A DNA stretch of 64,000 nucleotides from Cyclobacterium jeungdonense (GCF_010994275.1 NZ_WMCD01000005.1:248001-312000); one strand, 5' to 3'. Numbered from the stretch's first letter, positions 38,704 to 48,246 are shown. The notes: generated by a model from the letters alone, not told the origin. Numbers and translations are program-made.

Positions 38704-41415
38704 ATGAGAAACTATTTACTGATTATTTACTTGCTGCTAGTGACCGGAGTGGCAGAAGCCCAGATTCGATTGGGACAAAGCCGGTATACCCGTCAGGAGC
38801 CGGTAGATATTATAGATTTGGACTATTCCAATCCAAAGACGTATCGGATTGCCGGAATAGAAGCAGTGGGACTGAGTACCCTGGATGAAACAGCCATTAT
38901 TTCCCTGGCAGGACTCCGGGTAGACGACGAGATTACCGTTCCGGGGGATGCCATCTCCGGTGCCCTGAAGAAACTCTGGGCCCAGGGAATCATCGGTGAC
39001 GTCAAAATTTTGGTTACCAAAATCGAAGGTGATGACATCTACCTGCTCCTGGACCTTACAGAAAGACCCCGCTTTAGCCGGGTGGAATTTTCCGGAGTCA
39101 ACAAAACCCAGGAAGGCGAACTCGAGGACAAGGTGAATATCCGCGGAAGAGTGGTGAGAGACGATGTTTTGAACAACGCTCAGCGAAATATCCGGGATTA
39201 TTTCGTAGGGAAAGGTTTTCTCAATGCGGAGGTGAAGGTAGTCCAGGAACGCGATACCACCCTGCCCAACAGTGTGAAGCTGCGGTTTGATGTGGAAAAG
39301 AAAAGCAAAGTTCGGATTAATGAAATTCAGATTTCCGGGAATGATAACATAACCGCCCCCCGCATCAAGAAAAAGATGAAAGGGACCAACGAACATGCGC
39401 GTGTATATATTTTTAAGGACCTGGTTTCCAGACTGCTCAACGCCAGTCCCAAAAACGTGGGGAATGCCATCGTAAAGCGAAACCCCGTGACGGAGGACCA
39501 GATCAGGGAATACATCAATACCAATTTCAAGCTCAATTTCTTTAACGGGTCTAAATTTGTCCGCAGCGATTACAGGGATGACAAAGACGCAGTCATCGAT
39601 TTTTACAACAGCCGCGGGTATCGGGATGCCGAAATCCTTTCTGATAGCGTCTATCGCTTTGACGATAGCCGCATCAATATCGATATAGACATAGAGGAAG
39701 GGCAGCAATATTATTACCGAAATATTACCTTCTCGGGAAACTACATTCATACCGATGAAGAACTTCAGGCCAAATTGGGTATCTATAAGGGGGATATCTA
39801 TAATAAGGAAAAGCTGGACAAAAGGCTTAACTACGATCCCCAACGAGGGGATGACGTCAGTTCCCTGTATCAGGACAATGGATACTTGTTTTTTAGAATT
39901 GACCCGGTAGAAGTAAACGTGCAGGCCGATTCCATCGACATCCAAATGCGGATATTCGAAGGGCCTCAGGTGACAGTAAATAGCGTTTCCATAGAAGGTA
40001 ACGAGCGGACAAGTGATCACGTAGTGATGCGGGAAATCCGTATCCTTCCCGGGCAAAAGTTTGACAGAAGTGCCCTGGTGCGGACCATCCGGGAACTTTC
40101 CCAGATTGGCTATTTTAACCCGGAAAATATCGAACCCGATATGCGTCCTAATTTTGAGGATGCCACGGTGGACATTACCTTCAAACTGGAAGAACGGCCA
40201 AATGATCAGATCGAGCTTTCCGGTGGCTGGGGCGGTCTGTTTGGCTTTGTCGGTACCGTAGGACTTACCTTCAATAACTTCTCCATCAAAAACATCCGGG
40301 ACTTTTCGAAGTGGCGACCGTTGCCAGTGGGGGATGGGCAGAAGCTTTCCCTACGGGTACAGGCAAATGGACGTAGTTTTCAGAACTACAGCATGTCCTT
40401 CACCGAACCCTGGTTTGGAGGAAGGAAGCCCAATGCCCTTAGCTTTAGCTTTAACCACTCGGTACAACGGCAAATCGACTTCTTCAACCGAAATAATTTC
40501 GGGCAGGAACTGGGATCTTTTAAGATTACCGGTGCCACTATTGGATTGGCCAAACGGGTCACCTGGCCGGATGATTACTTCCAGGTCAGCAACAGCCTTC
40601 AGTTTCAGGTCTATGATTTTGACGAATACGGTAATTTCTTTGGTCTAAGCTACAATACCGGTACGGCCCGAAGTGTTGCGCTTAATACCACCATTGCCCG
40701 AAACAACATTGATAATCCCATTTATCCCCGTTTCGGATCGAACATTACCCTGAGTGCATCCCTCACGCCGCCTTATACTTCCATGAATCCAGGTATCAAT
40801 CAGGAATCTTCGGACGAAGAAAAGTACCAGTGGCTGGAATACCATAAGTGGATGTTTGATGCTTCGTTGTACACCCCTCTTTTTGGGTCGAATAAGCTGG
40901 TATTGAGTGCCCGAACTCACCTTGGATTTGTGGGTTCCTATGGAGACCGGATTGGAATCATCCCGCTGGAGCGTTTTGTGCTGGGAGGTGATGGGATGAA
41001 CATGAATAACTTTGCCCTGGGGCAGGAGATCATAGGGCTTCGTGGCTACGAAAATCAGTCCATTACCCCAGGAAGGGAATTCCGGGGACAGGCGAACGCT
41101 CCGATTCCTTACGGTGGAGTGGTGTACAACAAGCACGTGATGGAACTTCGGTTTTTGGTATCGCCCAATCCTTCGGCGACCATTTTCCTGCTGGGCTTTG
41201 CTGAAGCTGGAAATAACTGGGGCAACTATGCCGACTACAATCCGTATGACCTGAAGAAATCTGCCGGCTTTGGTGCCCGAATATTCATGCCGGCCTTTGG
41301 CCTGCTGGGTATTGATTGGGGCTATGGGTTTGACGAAATCCCAACCCTCAGCAATCCCAATCCCGGACCAAGTGGTGGCATGTTCCACTTTACCATCGGG
41401 CAACAATTCAGATAA
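38704..41415 (+). CDS. bamA: Outer-membrane protein assembly factor BamA
   Basis: 903 residues: a signal peptide (LLIIYLLLVTGVAEA), five POTRA domains (about residues 45-490, each ending in patterns like YLLLDLTERPRFSRVEFSG), and a C-terminal Omp85 barrel. The barrel has the lid-lock motif region VLGGDGMNMNNFALGQE and a terminal phenylalanine-type signal FHFTIGQQFR. It inserts beta-barrel proteins into the outer membrane. Its place downstream of uppS and upstream of two ompH/skp genes is the standard Bacteroidota order. The long antisense frame is a shadow. Confidence 0.97.
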   Translation: MRNYLLIIYLLLVTGVAEAQIRLGQSRYTRQEPVDIIDLDYSNPKTYRIAGIEAVGLSTLDETAIISLAGLRVDDEITVPGDAISGALKKLWAQGIIGDVKILVTKIEGDDIYLLLDLTERPRFSRVEFSGVNKTQEGELEDKVNIRGRVVRDDVLNNAQRNIRDYFVGKGFLNAEVKVVQERDTTLPNSVKLRFDVEKKSKVRINEIQISGNDNITAPRIKKKMKGTNEHARVYIFKDLVSRLLNASPKNVGNAIVKRNPVTEDQIREYINTNFKLNFFNGSKFVRSDYRDDKDAVIDFYNSRGYRDAEILSDSVYRFDDSRINIDIDIEEGQQYYYRNITFSGNYIHTDEELQAKLGIYKGDIYNKEKLDKRLNYDPQRGDDVSSLYQDNGYLFFRIDPVEVNVQADSIDIQMRIFEGPQVTVNSVSIEGNERTSDHVVMREIRILPGQKFDRSALVRTIRELSQIGYFNPENIEPDMRPNFEDATVDITFKLEERPNDQIELSGGWGGLFGFVGTVGLTFNNFSIKNIRDFSKWRPLPVGDGQKLSLRVQANGRSFQNYSMSFTEPWFGGRKPNALSFSFNHSVQRQIDFFNRNNFGQELGSFKITGATIGLAKRVTWPDDYFQVSNSLQFQVYDFDEYGNFFGLSYNTGTARSVALNTTIARNNIDNPIYPRFGSNITLSASLTPPYTSMNPGINQESSDEEKYQWLEYHKWMFDASLYTPLFGSNKLVLSARTHLGFVGSYGDRIGIIPLERFVLGGDGMNMNNFALGQEIIGLRGYENQSITPGREFRGQANAPIPYGGVVYNKHVMELRFLVSPNPSATIFLLGFAEAGNNWGNYADYNPYDLKKSAGFGARIFMPAFGLLGIDWGYGFDEIPTLSNPNPGPSGGMFHFTIGQQFR

Positions 41416-41417
41416 TT

Positions 41418-41942
41418 ATGGAAAAATCGCTGAAATTGTTACTTTTGCTTTCCCTTTTCCCCATGCTCCTGTCAGCGCAGAAAATGGGCTATGTGGATAC
41501 GGAGTATATCCTGAACAAACACCCGGATTACAAAAAGATTCAGGAGGAAATGGCAGCGGTAAGTACGGAGTGGAGAAAAGAGGCACAAAATTTGGAAGAC
41601 GAAATCCAGCAGATGTATAGTGACCTTCAGGGAGAGCAGGTTTTATTGACAGACGAGATGTATCAGGAGCGATTGGCATTGATCCGGGAAAAGCAACAGG
41701 AAGCCAGAGCATTTAACAACCGGATATTCGGCGAAAATGGCCAATTGTACCAAAAACAGTCGGAATTGCTCCAGCCCCTGCAGTCCACCATTTACGATGC
41801 GATAGACCGGGTAGCCAAAAGAAACGGGTTGGCCATTTTGTTTGATAAAGCGACCAGCCCTACGTCTATTATTTATACGGATCCAAGGCACGATTACTCG
41901 GATTTTATCATAGAAGAATTAGGATTAGAAGAAAACAATTAA
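41418..41942 (+). CDS. OmpH/Skp-family periplasmic chaperone (first copy)
   Basis: 174 residues, with a signal peptide ending LLSAQ. KMGYVDTEYILNKHPDYKKI begins the Skp core, a long coiled coil covers about residues 35-115, and the C-terminal AIDRVAKRNGLAILFDKATS strand follows. It chaperones unfolded outer-membrane proteins toward BamA. The start codon lies 2 bp after the bamA stop, so they are coupled. Confidence 0.93.
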   Translation: MEKSLKLLLLLSLFPMLLSAQKMGYVDTEYILNKHPDYKKIQEEMAAVSTEWRKEAQNLEDEIQQMYSDLQGEQVLLTDEMYQERLALIREKQQEARAFNNRIFGENGQLYQKQSELLQPLQSTIYDAIDRVAKRNGLAILFDKATSPTSIIYTDPRHDYSDFIIEELGLEENN

Positions 41943-41963
41943 AATTAACAAAGTTTAACAATT

Positions 41964-42518
41964 ATGAAAGCAAGAATCATCCTATCAGCAATAGTCCTCT
42001 TTTGCTTTGGATTTGTAGCAAGTGCTCAAGATCTGAAAATCGGGTACACCAATGTAGAATACATCATGAGCCTGATGCCGGAGATGGAGCAAATTGATGC
42101 TGATATCCAGGATTACAGCAATCAGCTGGGGCAGCAAATCCAGACCAAAAGCCAGAGTTTTCAGCAGCAGCTACAAAGCTATCAGCAGTCTGCCCAAACC
42201 ATGACCGAGGAAGCTCGTGCCACCAAGGAGCGAGAACTTCAAACCATGGAGCAGGAAATCCAAAAGTTTCAGCAAGATGCCCAATCTTCCTATCAGCGCA
42301 AGCTGCAGGAATTGTTAGAGCCTGTTCAAACCAAGGTATACAATGCTATCAATGCCGTAGCGGCCGAAAACAACTATAGCCACGTATTCTCTGAGGCGGC
42401 AGGACAAGCTCCCGTACTCTTATACACCAAAGACAATGATCCTTTTACGGATCTCGTTTTGGCGAAGTTGGGCTTGGAAGCACCAGAAACCCCTGCACCC
42501 GCTCCAGGAAGTAATTAA
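41964..42518 (+). CDS. OmpH/Skp-family periplasmic chaperone (second copy)
   Basis: 184 residues with a signal peptide ending VASAQ. LKIGYTNVEYIMSLMPEMEQ opens the Skp core. A Gln-rich coiled coil spans about residues 45-115, and the C-terminal tail is Pro/Ala-rich (APETPAPAPGS). It is a paralogue of the preceding gene, 21 bp downstream. A strong terminator closes the operon. Confidence 0.93.
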   Translation: MKARIILSAIVLFCFGFVASAQDLKIGYTNVEYIMSLMPEMEQIDADIQDYSNQLGQQIQTKSQSFQQQLQSYQQSAQTMTEEARATKERELQTMEQEIQKFQQDAQSSYQRKLQELLEPVQTKVYNAINAVAAENNYSHVFSEAAGQAPVLLYTKDNDPFTDLVLAKLGLEAPETPAPAPGSN

Positions 42519-42540
42519 TAATAAACGTAAAAAATAAGTA

Positions 42541-42575
42541 AGCCCGGTTGCATTTGTAACCGGGCTTTTTTATTT
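42541..42575 (+). terminator. Terminator after the second ompH
   Basis: AGCCCGGTT-GCATTTGT-AACCGGGCT followed by TTTTT, 22 bp after the ompH stop codon. Confidence 0.93.
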
Positions 42576-42598
42576 CAAAAAATTCCTATTTTTAAGCC

Positions 42599-44449
42599 AT
42601 GAACAACCCATCTAATAGCTTACAGCCCCTAATGATGCTTTGCCTCCTACTGGCAAGCGGACTATTTGTCCAACCCCTCGCCGCCCAATCGGAGGCAAAA
42701 CCTTATTTCATAAACGGAGAGGCCCAGGAAGTACCTGCCTTTATGGATCCCGCCCGCTGGGTACGGCATGATCTCTGGGTGGAAACCGAATTCGACTCCG
42801 ATGCAGATGGCTACCCTGACCGTATGCACGTCGCCGTGACCCGCCCATACCAGACCGAATACCAGGGCTTGAAACTTCCGGTCATTTACGTCAGCAGTCC
42901 CTATTTTGCAGGGGTGGCGCCTGATGTGGATGGCTTGTTTTGGGATGTGCGCCACGAACTGGGATCCCCGCCGGAAGAAAGGGTCTCTCCGGAAGTAACG
43001 CCCATCAACAACCGGCCCTTTATTTCTGACTCCCATATTAAAACCTGGGTGCCGCGAGGTTATATCGTCGTGCATTCTTCCTCTCCGGGCACCGGCCTTT
43101 CCCAGGGCGCTCCCACCGTGGGCGGAAAAAACGAATCCCTGGCCCCCAAAGCCGTGATCGACTGGCTTTGTGGGCGGGCTAAAGGCTATACCCAACCTCA
43201 AGGTGGGCAACTCGTGGAGGCCTATTGGTCTACGGGAAAGGTAGGCATGACCGGGACTTCCTACAATGGGACCATTCCCCTGGCTGCGGCCACCACCGGG
43301 GTGGAGGGGCTGGAGGCCATCATTCCCATCGCTCCCAATACCTCCTATTACCACTATTACCGCTCCCATGGGCTGGTGCGTTCTCCCGGTGGGTACCTGG
43401 GAGAAGACATTGACGTATTGTATGACTTTATTCACAGCGGAGATACGGCCAGGAGAGCCGGAAATAATGCCCGTATCCGCGATGCTGAAATGAGAGCAGG
43501 CATGGACCGGGTTACCGGAGATTACAACGATTTCTGGGCCGGCCGGGACTACCTCAATCAAATGGAGCCCATGAAGGCGGCCATGCTGATGGCCCACGGC
43601 TTTAACGACTGGAACGTGATGCCGGAACACAGTTACCGCATCTATAAAAAGGCCGAATCCATGGGTCTGCCGGTACAGTTGTATTACCATCAGGATGGGC
43701 ACGGGGGACCGCCGCCCATGCGGATGATGAACCGCTGGTTTACCCGCTACCTACATGGAGTGGAAAATGGCGTGGAAGAGGACCCAAAAGTATGGATCGT
43801 ACGGGAAGGAGACAGTCAAGACAACCCCAGCCCCTACGAAGCCTATCCCCATCCCCAATCAGAGGCGGTACAACTTTTCCTGGAAGGGGCTGCCCCGGCA
43901 GCAGGCAAACTTAGTAGCCATCCGCTTGGTCGGCAGGGTAAGGAAACGCTGGTAGACAACTTTTCATTTGATGGGGCTTCCCTGGCCAGGGCCGAACTGA
44001 CCGATCACCGGCTGTTGTTTTTGAGCCCGGAGCTCCAGGAAGACCTGCACCTATCGGGACTGGCCGAGATGACCATTCGCCTGGCATCCAGCAAGCCGGC
44101 CGCCAACCTTTCCGTTTGGCTGGTGTCCTTGCCCTGGAATGAAGGAAAAAATGCGGAGATCACCGACAACATCATCACCCGGGGCTGGGCAGATCCCCAG
44201 AATCACCAATCCCTGACAGCAAGTGAAGCCCTGAAGCCCGGTAAGTTTTATACATTATCGTTCGAACTGCAGCCCGACGATCAGGTAATTCCCCGGGGGC
44301 AGCAGATCGGTTTGCTGATTTTTTCCAGCGATAAGGAATTTACGCTTTGGCCCGAACCCGGCACGGAACTGACGGTGGACCTGGACAAAAGCTCCCTACA
44401 GCTACCGGTAGTGGGAGGTAAGGAAGCCTATCAAGCGGCTACGGAATAG
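42599..44449 (+). CDS. S15-family Xaa-Pro dipeptidyl-peptidase / CocE-like hydrolase
   Basis: 616 residues with a signal peptide ending PLAAQ. The serine hydrolase core shows KVGMTGTSYNGTIPLAAA, with the nucleophile in GTSYNG near residue 222, the catalytic Asp region HGFNDWNVMPEH near 335, and the His in YYHQDGHGGPP near 363. A C-terminal PepX_C beta-sandwich starts near residue 450. It removes Xaa-Pro dipeptides or hydrolyses esters outside the cytoplasm. It stands alone between the ompH terminator and the repeat array. In many relatives murI follows the ompH pair; here it does not. Confidence 0.9.
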   Translation: MNNPSNSLQPLMMLCLLLASGLFVQPLAAQSEAKPYFINGEAQEVPAFMDPARWVRHDLWVETEFDSDADGYPDRMHVAVTRPYQTEYQGLKLPVIYVSSPYFAGVAPDVDGLFWDVRHELGSPPEERVSPEVTPINNRPFISDSHIKTWVPRGYIVVHSSSPGTGLSQGAPTVGGKNESLAPKAVIDWLCGRAKGYTQPQGGQLVEAYWSTGKVGMTGTSYNGTIPLAAATTGVEGLEAIIPIAPNTSYYHYYRSHGLVRSPGGYLGEDIDVLYDFIHSGDTARRAGNNARIRDAEMRAGMDRVTGDYNDFWAGRDYLNQMEPMKAAMLMAHGFNDWNVMPEHSYRIYKKAESMGLPVQLYYHQDGHGGPPPMRMMNRWFTRYLHGVENGVEEDPKVWIVREGDSQDNPSPYEAYPHPQSEAVQLFLEGAAPAAGKLSSHPLGRQGKETLVDNFSFDGASLARAELTDHRLLFLSPELQEDLHLSGLAEMTIRLASSKPAANLSVWLVSLPWNEGKNAEITDNIITRGWADPQNHQSLTASEALKPGKFYTLSFELQPDDQVIPRGQQIGLLIFSSDKEFTLWPEPGTELTVDLDKSSLQLPVVGGKEAYQAATE

Positions 44450-44456
44450 TTTTATG

Positions 44457-44768
44457 CACCACAGATAACATAGATCAGCACAGATAGATTAGGGATAATC
44501 TGGTTTAGTAGAAAGAACCCGAAGAAATCTGTGGAAATTCGTGCTAATCTGTGGTGAAAAAAAGTGTGCACCACGGATTACTCAGATTAGCACAGATAGA
44601 TAGGGATAGGGTGATTAAGTAGAAGAAACCCAAAATAATCTGTGGAAATCCGCGCGAATCTGTGGTGAAAAAAAGTGTGCACCACGGATAACACAGATAG
44701 ATTAGAGATAATAAGGTTTAGTAGAAAGAACCCGAATAAATCTGTGGAAATCCGCGCGAATCTGTGGT
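44457..44768 (+). repeat. Palindromic repeat array, upstream block (3 units)
   Basis: Units at 44457-44556, 44569-44666 and 44680-44768. Each starts CACCAC(A/G)GAT and ends (A)ATCTGTGGTG, with AAAAAAAGTGTG between units. The left arm has CAGAT boxes spaced 9-10 bp, and the right arm has ATCTG/ATCCG boxes spaced 10 bp, so the whole unit is an imperfect palindrome around a variable core of about 40 bp. The cores of units 2 and 3 recur in the same order in the downstream block. Confidence 0.95.
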
Positions 44769-44801
44769 AAAAGAGTTAGATACCGAGGATTTATTTGATT
44801 C

Positions 44802-45179
44802 ATGCCTATGGAATTAAATGATTTAACATACCAAATAATTGGCTGCGTCTATAAAGTTCATTCAGAGTTGGGACCTGGGTTACTGGAATCTACCTATGAG
44901 ATTTGTCTGGAGTATGAATTACTTCAGGTAGGTTTAACTGTTGAACGACAAAAGCCTCTTCCGGTACATTATGATGGCATTAAACTGGATGCAGGTTACC
45001 GAATAGACCTACTCGTTAATGATCTTGTTCTCCTTGAATTGAAGTCCGTTGAGGAACTTGCACCTATTCACAAATCCCAGGTGATGACGTATCTTAAATT
45101 ATCCGGTTTGAAATTGGGGCTGCTGCTCAATTTTAATGTACAGGATATGAAAAAAGGAATCATAAGAATAATCATGTGA
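44802..45179 (+). CDS. GxxExxY protein (PD-(D/E)XK-fold, PDDEXK_3)
   Basis: 125 residues from MPMELNDLTYQIIGCVYKVH; a second in-frame Met at residue 3 is an alternative. The family-defining motif G26-LL-E29-ST-Y32 is intact, followed by nuclease-like residues D69 (YRIDLLV), E79-L-K81 (LLELKSV) and Q93xxxYL. These fit the PD-(D/E)XK endonuclease fold of the PDDEXK_3 family, although activity has not been established to my knowledge. No signal peptide is present. The gene lies inside the array of 112-bp palindromes: three units precede it, and a right half-unit plus eight units follow. It therefore occupies a unit position in the array. Confidence 0.92.
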   Translation: MPMELNDLTYQIIGCVYKVHSELGPGLLESTYEICLEYELLQVGLTVERQKPLPVHYDGIKLDAGYRIDLLVNDLVLLELKSVEELAPIHKSQVMTYLKLSGLKLGLLLNFNVQDMKKGIIRIIM

Positions 45180-45206
45180 ACCATGAATCAAAGAAGAGCA
45201 TAAAAA

Positions 45207-46112
45207 ATCTGTGAAAATCGGCGCGAATCTGTGGTGAAAAAAAGTGTGCACCACAGATAACACAGATTAACACGGATAGATAAGGGATAAGATGATCTAC
45301 CTGAAGCAACAAAAGAAAATCGGTGCGAATCTGCGCGAATCTGTGGTGAAAAAAAGTGTGCACCACGGATAACACAGATTAGCACAGATAGATTAGGGAT
45401 AATCTGGTTTAGTAGAATGAATCGAAAAAAATCTGTGTCAATCCGTGCAAATCTGTGGTGAATAAAAAAGTGCACCACGGATTACTCAGATTAGCACAGA
45501 AAGATAGGGATAGGGTGATTAAGTAGAAGAAACCCAAAATAATCTGTGGATATCTGCGCGAATCTGTGGTGAAAAAAAGGTATGCACCACAGATAACACA
45601 GACTAGCACAGATAGATTAGGGATAATAAGGTTTAGAAGAAAGAACCCGAATAAATCTGTGGAAATCCGCGCGAATCTGTGGTGAAAAAAAGGTATGCAC
45701 CACAGATAACACAGATTAGCACAGATAGATTGGGGATAATAAGGTTAAATAGAAAGAACCAAAAAAAATCTGTGGATATCTGCGCGAATCTGTGGTGAAA
45801 AAAAGTGTGCACCACGGATAACACAGATTAGCACAGATAGATTAGGGATAATCTGGTTTAGTAGAATGAATCGAAAAAAATCTGTGTCAATCCGTGCGAA
45901 TCTGTGGTGAAGAAAAAAGTGCACCACGGATAACACAGATAGATTAGGGATAATCTGGTTTAGTAGAATGAATCGAAAAAAATCTGTGTCAATCCGTGCG
46001 AATCTGTGGTGAAAAAAAGTGGGCACCACGGATAGCACAGATAGATTATGGATAATAAGGTTTAGTAGAAAGAACCCGAAGAAATCTGTGGAAATCCGCG
46101 CGAATCTGTGGT
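45207..46112 (+). repeat. Palindromic repeat array, downstream block (half unit + 8 units)
   Basis: A right half-unit (45207-45237) is followed by units starting at 45249, 45361, 45473, 45585, 45698, 45810, 45922 and 46024; the spacing is 112, 112, 112, 113, 112, 112 and 102 bp. Ends are CACCAC(A/G)GAT and ATCTGTGGT(G). Linkers are A-rich (GAAAAAAAGTGTG). Cores fall into a few classes; for example GATAGGGATAGGGTGATTAA occurs in the units at 44569 and 45473. Open frames on the minus strand here (MLSVVHTFFHHRF and similar) are translated repeats and are not genes. Confidence 0.95.
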
Positions 46113-46391
46113 TCAAAAAGCGGGAACCATGGAAGGTGTATCAGGGCCAACTTTAGTAGGAAGCACCTGGTTTATAAATTGGATGGACCTTTCAAGGGCT
46201 GGTTTTCCATACTCATTTCGATCTCTCCCAAAAACGAAAAGGACCGGCAAGCGTTCGGCAAAAAAAAGAATAAAGCTTTTGACAGTTTCTAACAGAAACA
46301 TTTCCTAACTTACTGAATCCCAATTCACATGCGCTAATTAGGTTTTTACGATCAAAACTCCCATTTCCTGATCCATTAAATATGAACGGCT
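46113..46391. other. Array end and spacer before the TPR gene
   Basis: A 279-bp stretch without a convincing gene. A 62-codon minus-strand frame ending at 46113 and starting at 46301 (KSFILFFAERLPVLFVFGRD) has no recognisable homology. No promoter is clear. Confidence 0.4.
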
Positions 46392-47735
46392 ATGAATAAA
46401 ATGATCTTAGGAATGCTTGCTCTTGGTTTGGTTGCCGTTTCGGTACAGGCGCAACATGCAGATGCGAAAGCGGCTGCGAGAGCACTGGCCGCATACAATC
46501 TCGATCCTCATGCTTCTAAAGAAAGACTTAAAGAAGCCCTAGCCGCCATTTTGCCGGATCCTGTCGGTGAAGACGCTGCCGATCCGAAATTTTACATCCT
46601 GAAAGGGGAAATATTGAACACGCTGGCTAGCCAGATCGTTACCGTGAAACAGACCGGCCTGGGTTCTGTAGAAGAGCTTCCGCAGGTAGAAAGTGTAGCG
46701 GTCAGGGGTTTTAAAGCGTATGCAACCGCTGTAGAAAAGCATGCGCAAGCCATTAATTCGCCGGGGTATCTTCTTCGGGATGTGGTGAAAGGTATCCAGG
46801 AATCACAAGGGCACCTGTACAACTTTGGGATCTACGCCTTCGAAACCCAGGATTACGAATTGGCTTATCTCAACTTCTCCTCGGGTCTGGCCGCCCATGA
46901 AATCCTGAAGAAAGAAGGCCAGGAGAGCGTTTTGGATGATGCCCTCGCCATGATGGACCAGAAATACATTACGGGCCTGGCGGCCCTGAACAACAACATG
47001 ACCGAGGCGGCCAGGCCGCTCTTTGAAGACCTCTACAGGGCGAATTACGATAATGCAGCGGTCTATGAAGCCTTGTACACCATCCATGCCAGCGGCGAAG
47101 ACGCCGACCTGGAAACTGCCTACCAGTACCTGAAGGCCGGTCGTGAAAAATACCCCGAGGAAGCATCCCTGCTGTTTGCCGAGATCAATCACTTCTTGAA
47201 GCAAAACCGACTCGATGAACTCATTGATAAATTGAAAACGGCCATTACCCGAGAACCAAACAACCCGGCACTCTACCTCACCCTGGGTGGCGTATACGAT
47301 AACTTGTACCAGCGCGAATCCGCTGCCGGAAACAGCGACAGGGCCAGGAGTTACTTCGACCAGGCCTTCAATTATTACAATCAGACCCTGGAAAAAGATC
47401 CAGCCAATTTCGATGCGCTGTATAGCAGCGGTAGCCTGTACTACAACCGCGCTGCTACCCTGACGATGGTCTTGAATGAGCTGTCTGCAGACGGTAGCCC
47501 GGCGGGTATGGCGAAATACGAAGCCATGGAAGCCGAGGTATTCGCTGCATTTGACAAAGCACTTCCTTATTTCCAGAAGGCGGAAAGGATCAATCCGAAC
47601 AGCGTTGAGACGCTCATTGCATTAAAGGAAATTTACGCCAGAAAAAATGAACCGGAAACTTCCAATGCCTTAAACAAGCGCCTGGAGAACCTGCAGCATG
47701 GCGGTATCAACGAAACCCCTTTTTTCAACGAATAA
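46392..47735 (+). CDS. TPR-repeat periplasmic/secreted protein
   Basis: 447 residues with a signal peptide ending SVQAQ (residue about 23). Most of the protein is helical with TPR-like pairs. Clear examples are ALYLTLGGVYDNLYQRESAA (about 294), RSYFDQAFNYYNQTLEKDPA (about 318) and ALPYFQKAERINPNSVETLI (about 395). No catalytic motif is seen, so a scaffolding role is likely. It is transcribed alone, and its 3' end is only 16 bp from the convergent nucleotidyltransferase stop codon. Confidence 0.82.
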   Translation: MNKMILGMLALGLVAVSVQAQHADAKAAARALAAYNLDPHASKERLKEALAAILPDPVGEDAADPKFYILKGEILNTLASQIVTVKQTGLGSVEELPQVESVAVRGFKAYATAVEKHAQAINSPGYLLRDVVKGIQESQGHLYNFGIYAFETQDYELAYLNFSSGLAAHEILKKEGQESVLDDALAMMDQKYITGLAALNNNMTEAARPLFEDLYRANYDNAAVYEALYTIHASGEDADLETAYQYLKAGREKYPEEASLLFAEINHFLKQNRLDELIDKLKTAITREPNNPALYLTLGGVYDNLYQRESAAGNSDRARSYFDQAFNYYNQTLEKDPANFDALYSSGSLYYNRAATLTMVLNELSADGSPAGMAKYEAMEAEVFAAFDKALPYFQKAERINPNSVETLIALKEIYARKNEPETSNALNKRLENLQHGGINETPFFNE

Positions 47736-47751
47736 ACAGCAAACCAATAGT

Positions 47752-48246
47752 TCATCTGCTTATATCCTCAAAATCATGACTGGCATAAAGGTCCTTTATC
47801 CCACGATCAAAAAATGCATCAAATTTAGTGGCAAGAAAATAGGGCAATGGCAAAAGACGTATTAAAAGTCCATCTAGCTGGTATGCATAAGCTAGATCAA
47901 ACCCCTTTTTGAACCAGCGATTACCTGGCGCCCAGCCTACCGGCTCAGTTGCCATGACATCTACCAACACATCCTCATACCGAAACCGACAAACTACTGT
48001 ATCGCTTGCTGATTGGATAAACCCAATATTAACCAACTCTTGGCGCAAAGCCTCAAGCTCTCCAATAGTGGCAATCTTCAAGGTAATGTCCAAGTCTTTA
48101 GTGGGTCGCACATCGTCCGCCGAAGGATCGTCAATGTAGAGACTCACAACGGCCCCACCCACATAGACCACTCGCTTATTGAGTGGCCCCAAAGCTGTGC
48201 CTATCTTCTTGGTCACCGCTCGGTTGATTTGTGTGTTCTTTAGCAT
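47752..48246 (-). CDS. Nucleotidyltransferase (AbiEii/DUF6036-like), C-terminus possibly shortened
   Basis: 164 residues. RVVYVGGAVVSLYID carries the GG motif of the polymerase-beta nucleotidyltransferase fold, and RPTKDLDITLKI the DxD metal site. VDVMATEPVGW supplies the likely third acid, and PLPYFLATKFDAFFDRGIKD is typical of the family's helical part. The frame ends DFEDISR where I would expect further helices, close to the end of the TPR gene, so the 3' end may be truncated. It overlaps the upstream HTH gene by 7 bp. The pair resembles a toxin-antitoxin or abortive-infection module, in which the transferase would be the toxin. Confidence 0.72.
   Translation of the reverse strand: MLKNTQINRAVTKKIGTALGPLNKRVVYVGGAVVSLYIDDPSADDVRPTKDLDITLKIATIGELEALRQELVNIGFIQSASDTVVCRFRYEDVLVDVMATEPVGWAPGNRWFKKGFDLAYAYQLDGLLIRLLPLPYFLATKFDAFFDRGIKDLYASHDFEDISR

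Noticed and set aside
38737..40056. A 439-codon minus-strand frame opposite bamA
   Set aside because: A coding shadow of BamA; the composition follows codon bias of the plus strand.
42662..43702. A 346-codon minus-strand frame opposite the S15 peptidase
   Set aside because: A coding shadow of a clear peptidase with an intact catalytic triad.
44457..46112. The array as a CRISPR locus
   Set aside because: The repeating unit is 112 bp and palindromic, the cores are shared between units, and there are no unique spacers or cas genes.
45172..46116. Minus-strand open frames in the array (MLSVVHTFFHHRF-type peptides)
   Set aside because: They are translations of the palindromic repeats and repeat themselves in the same way; they have no start signals or family resemblance.
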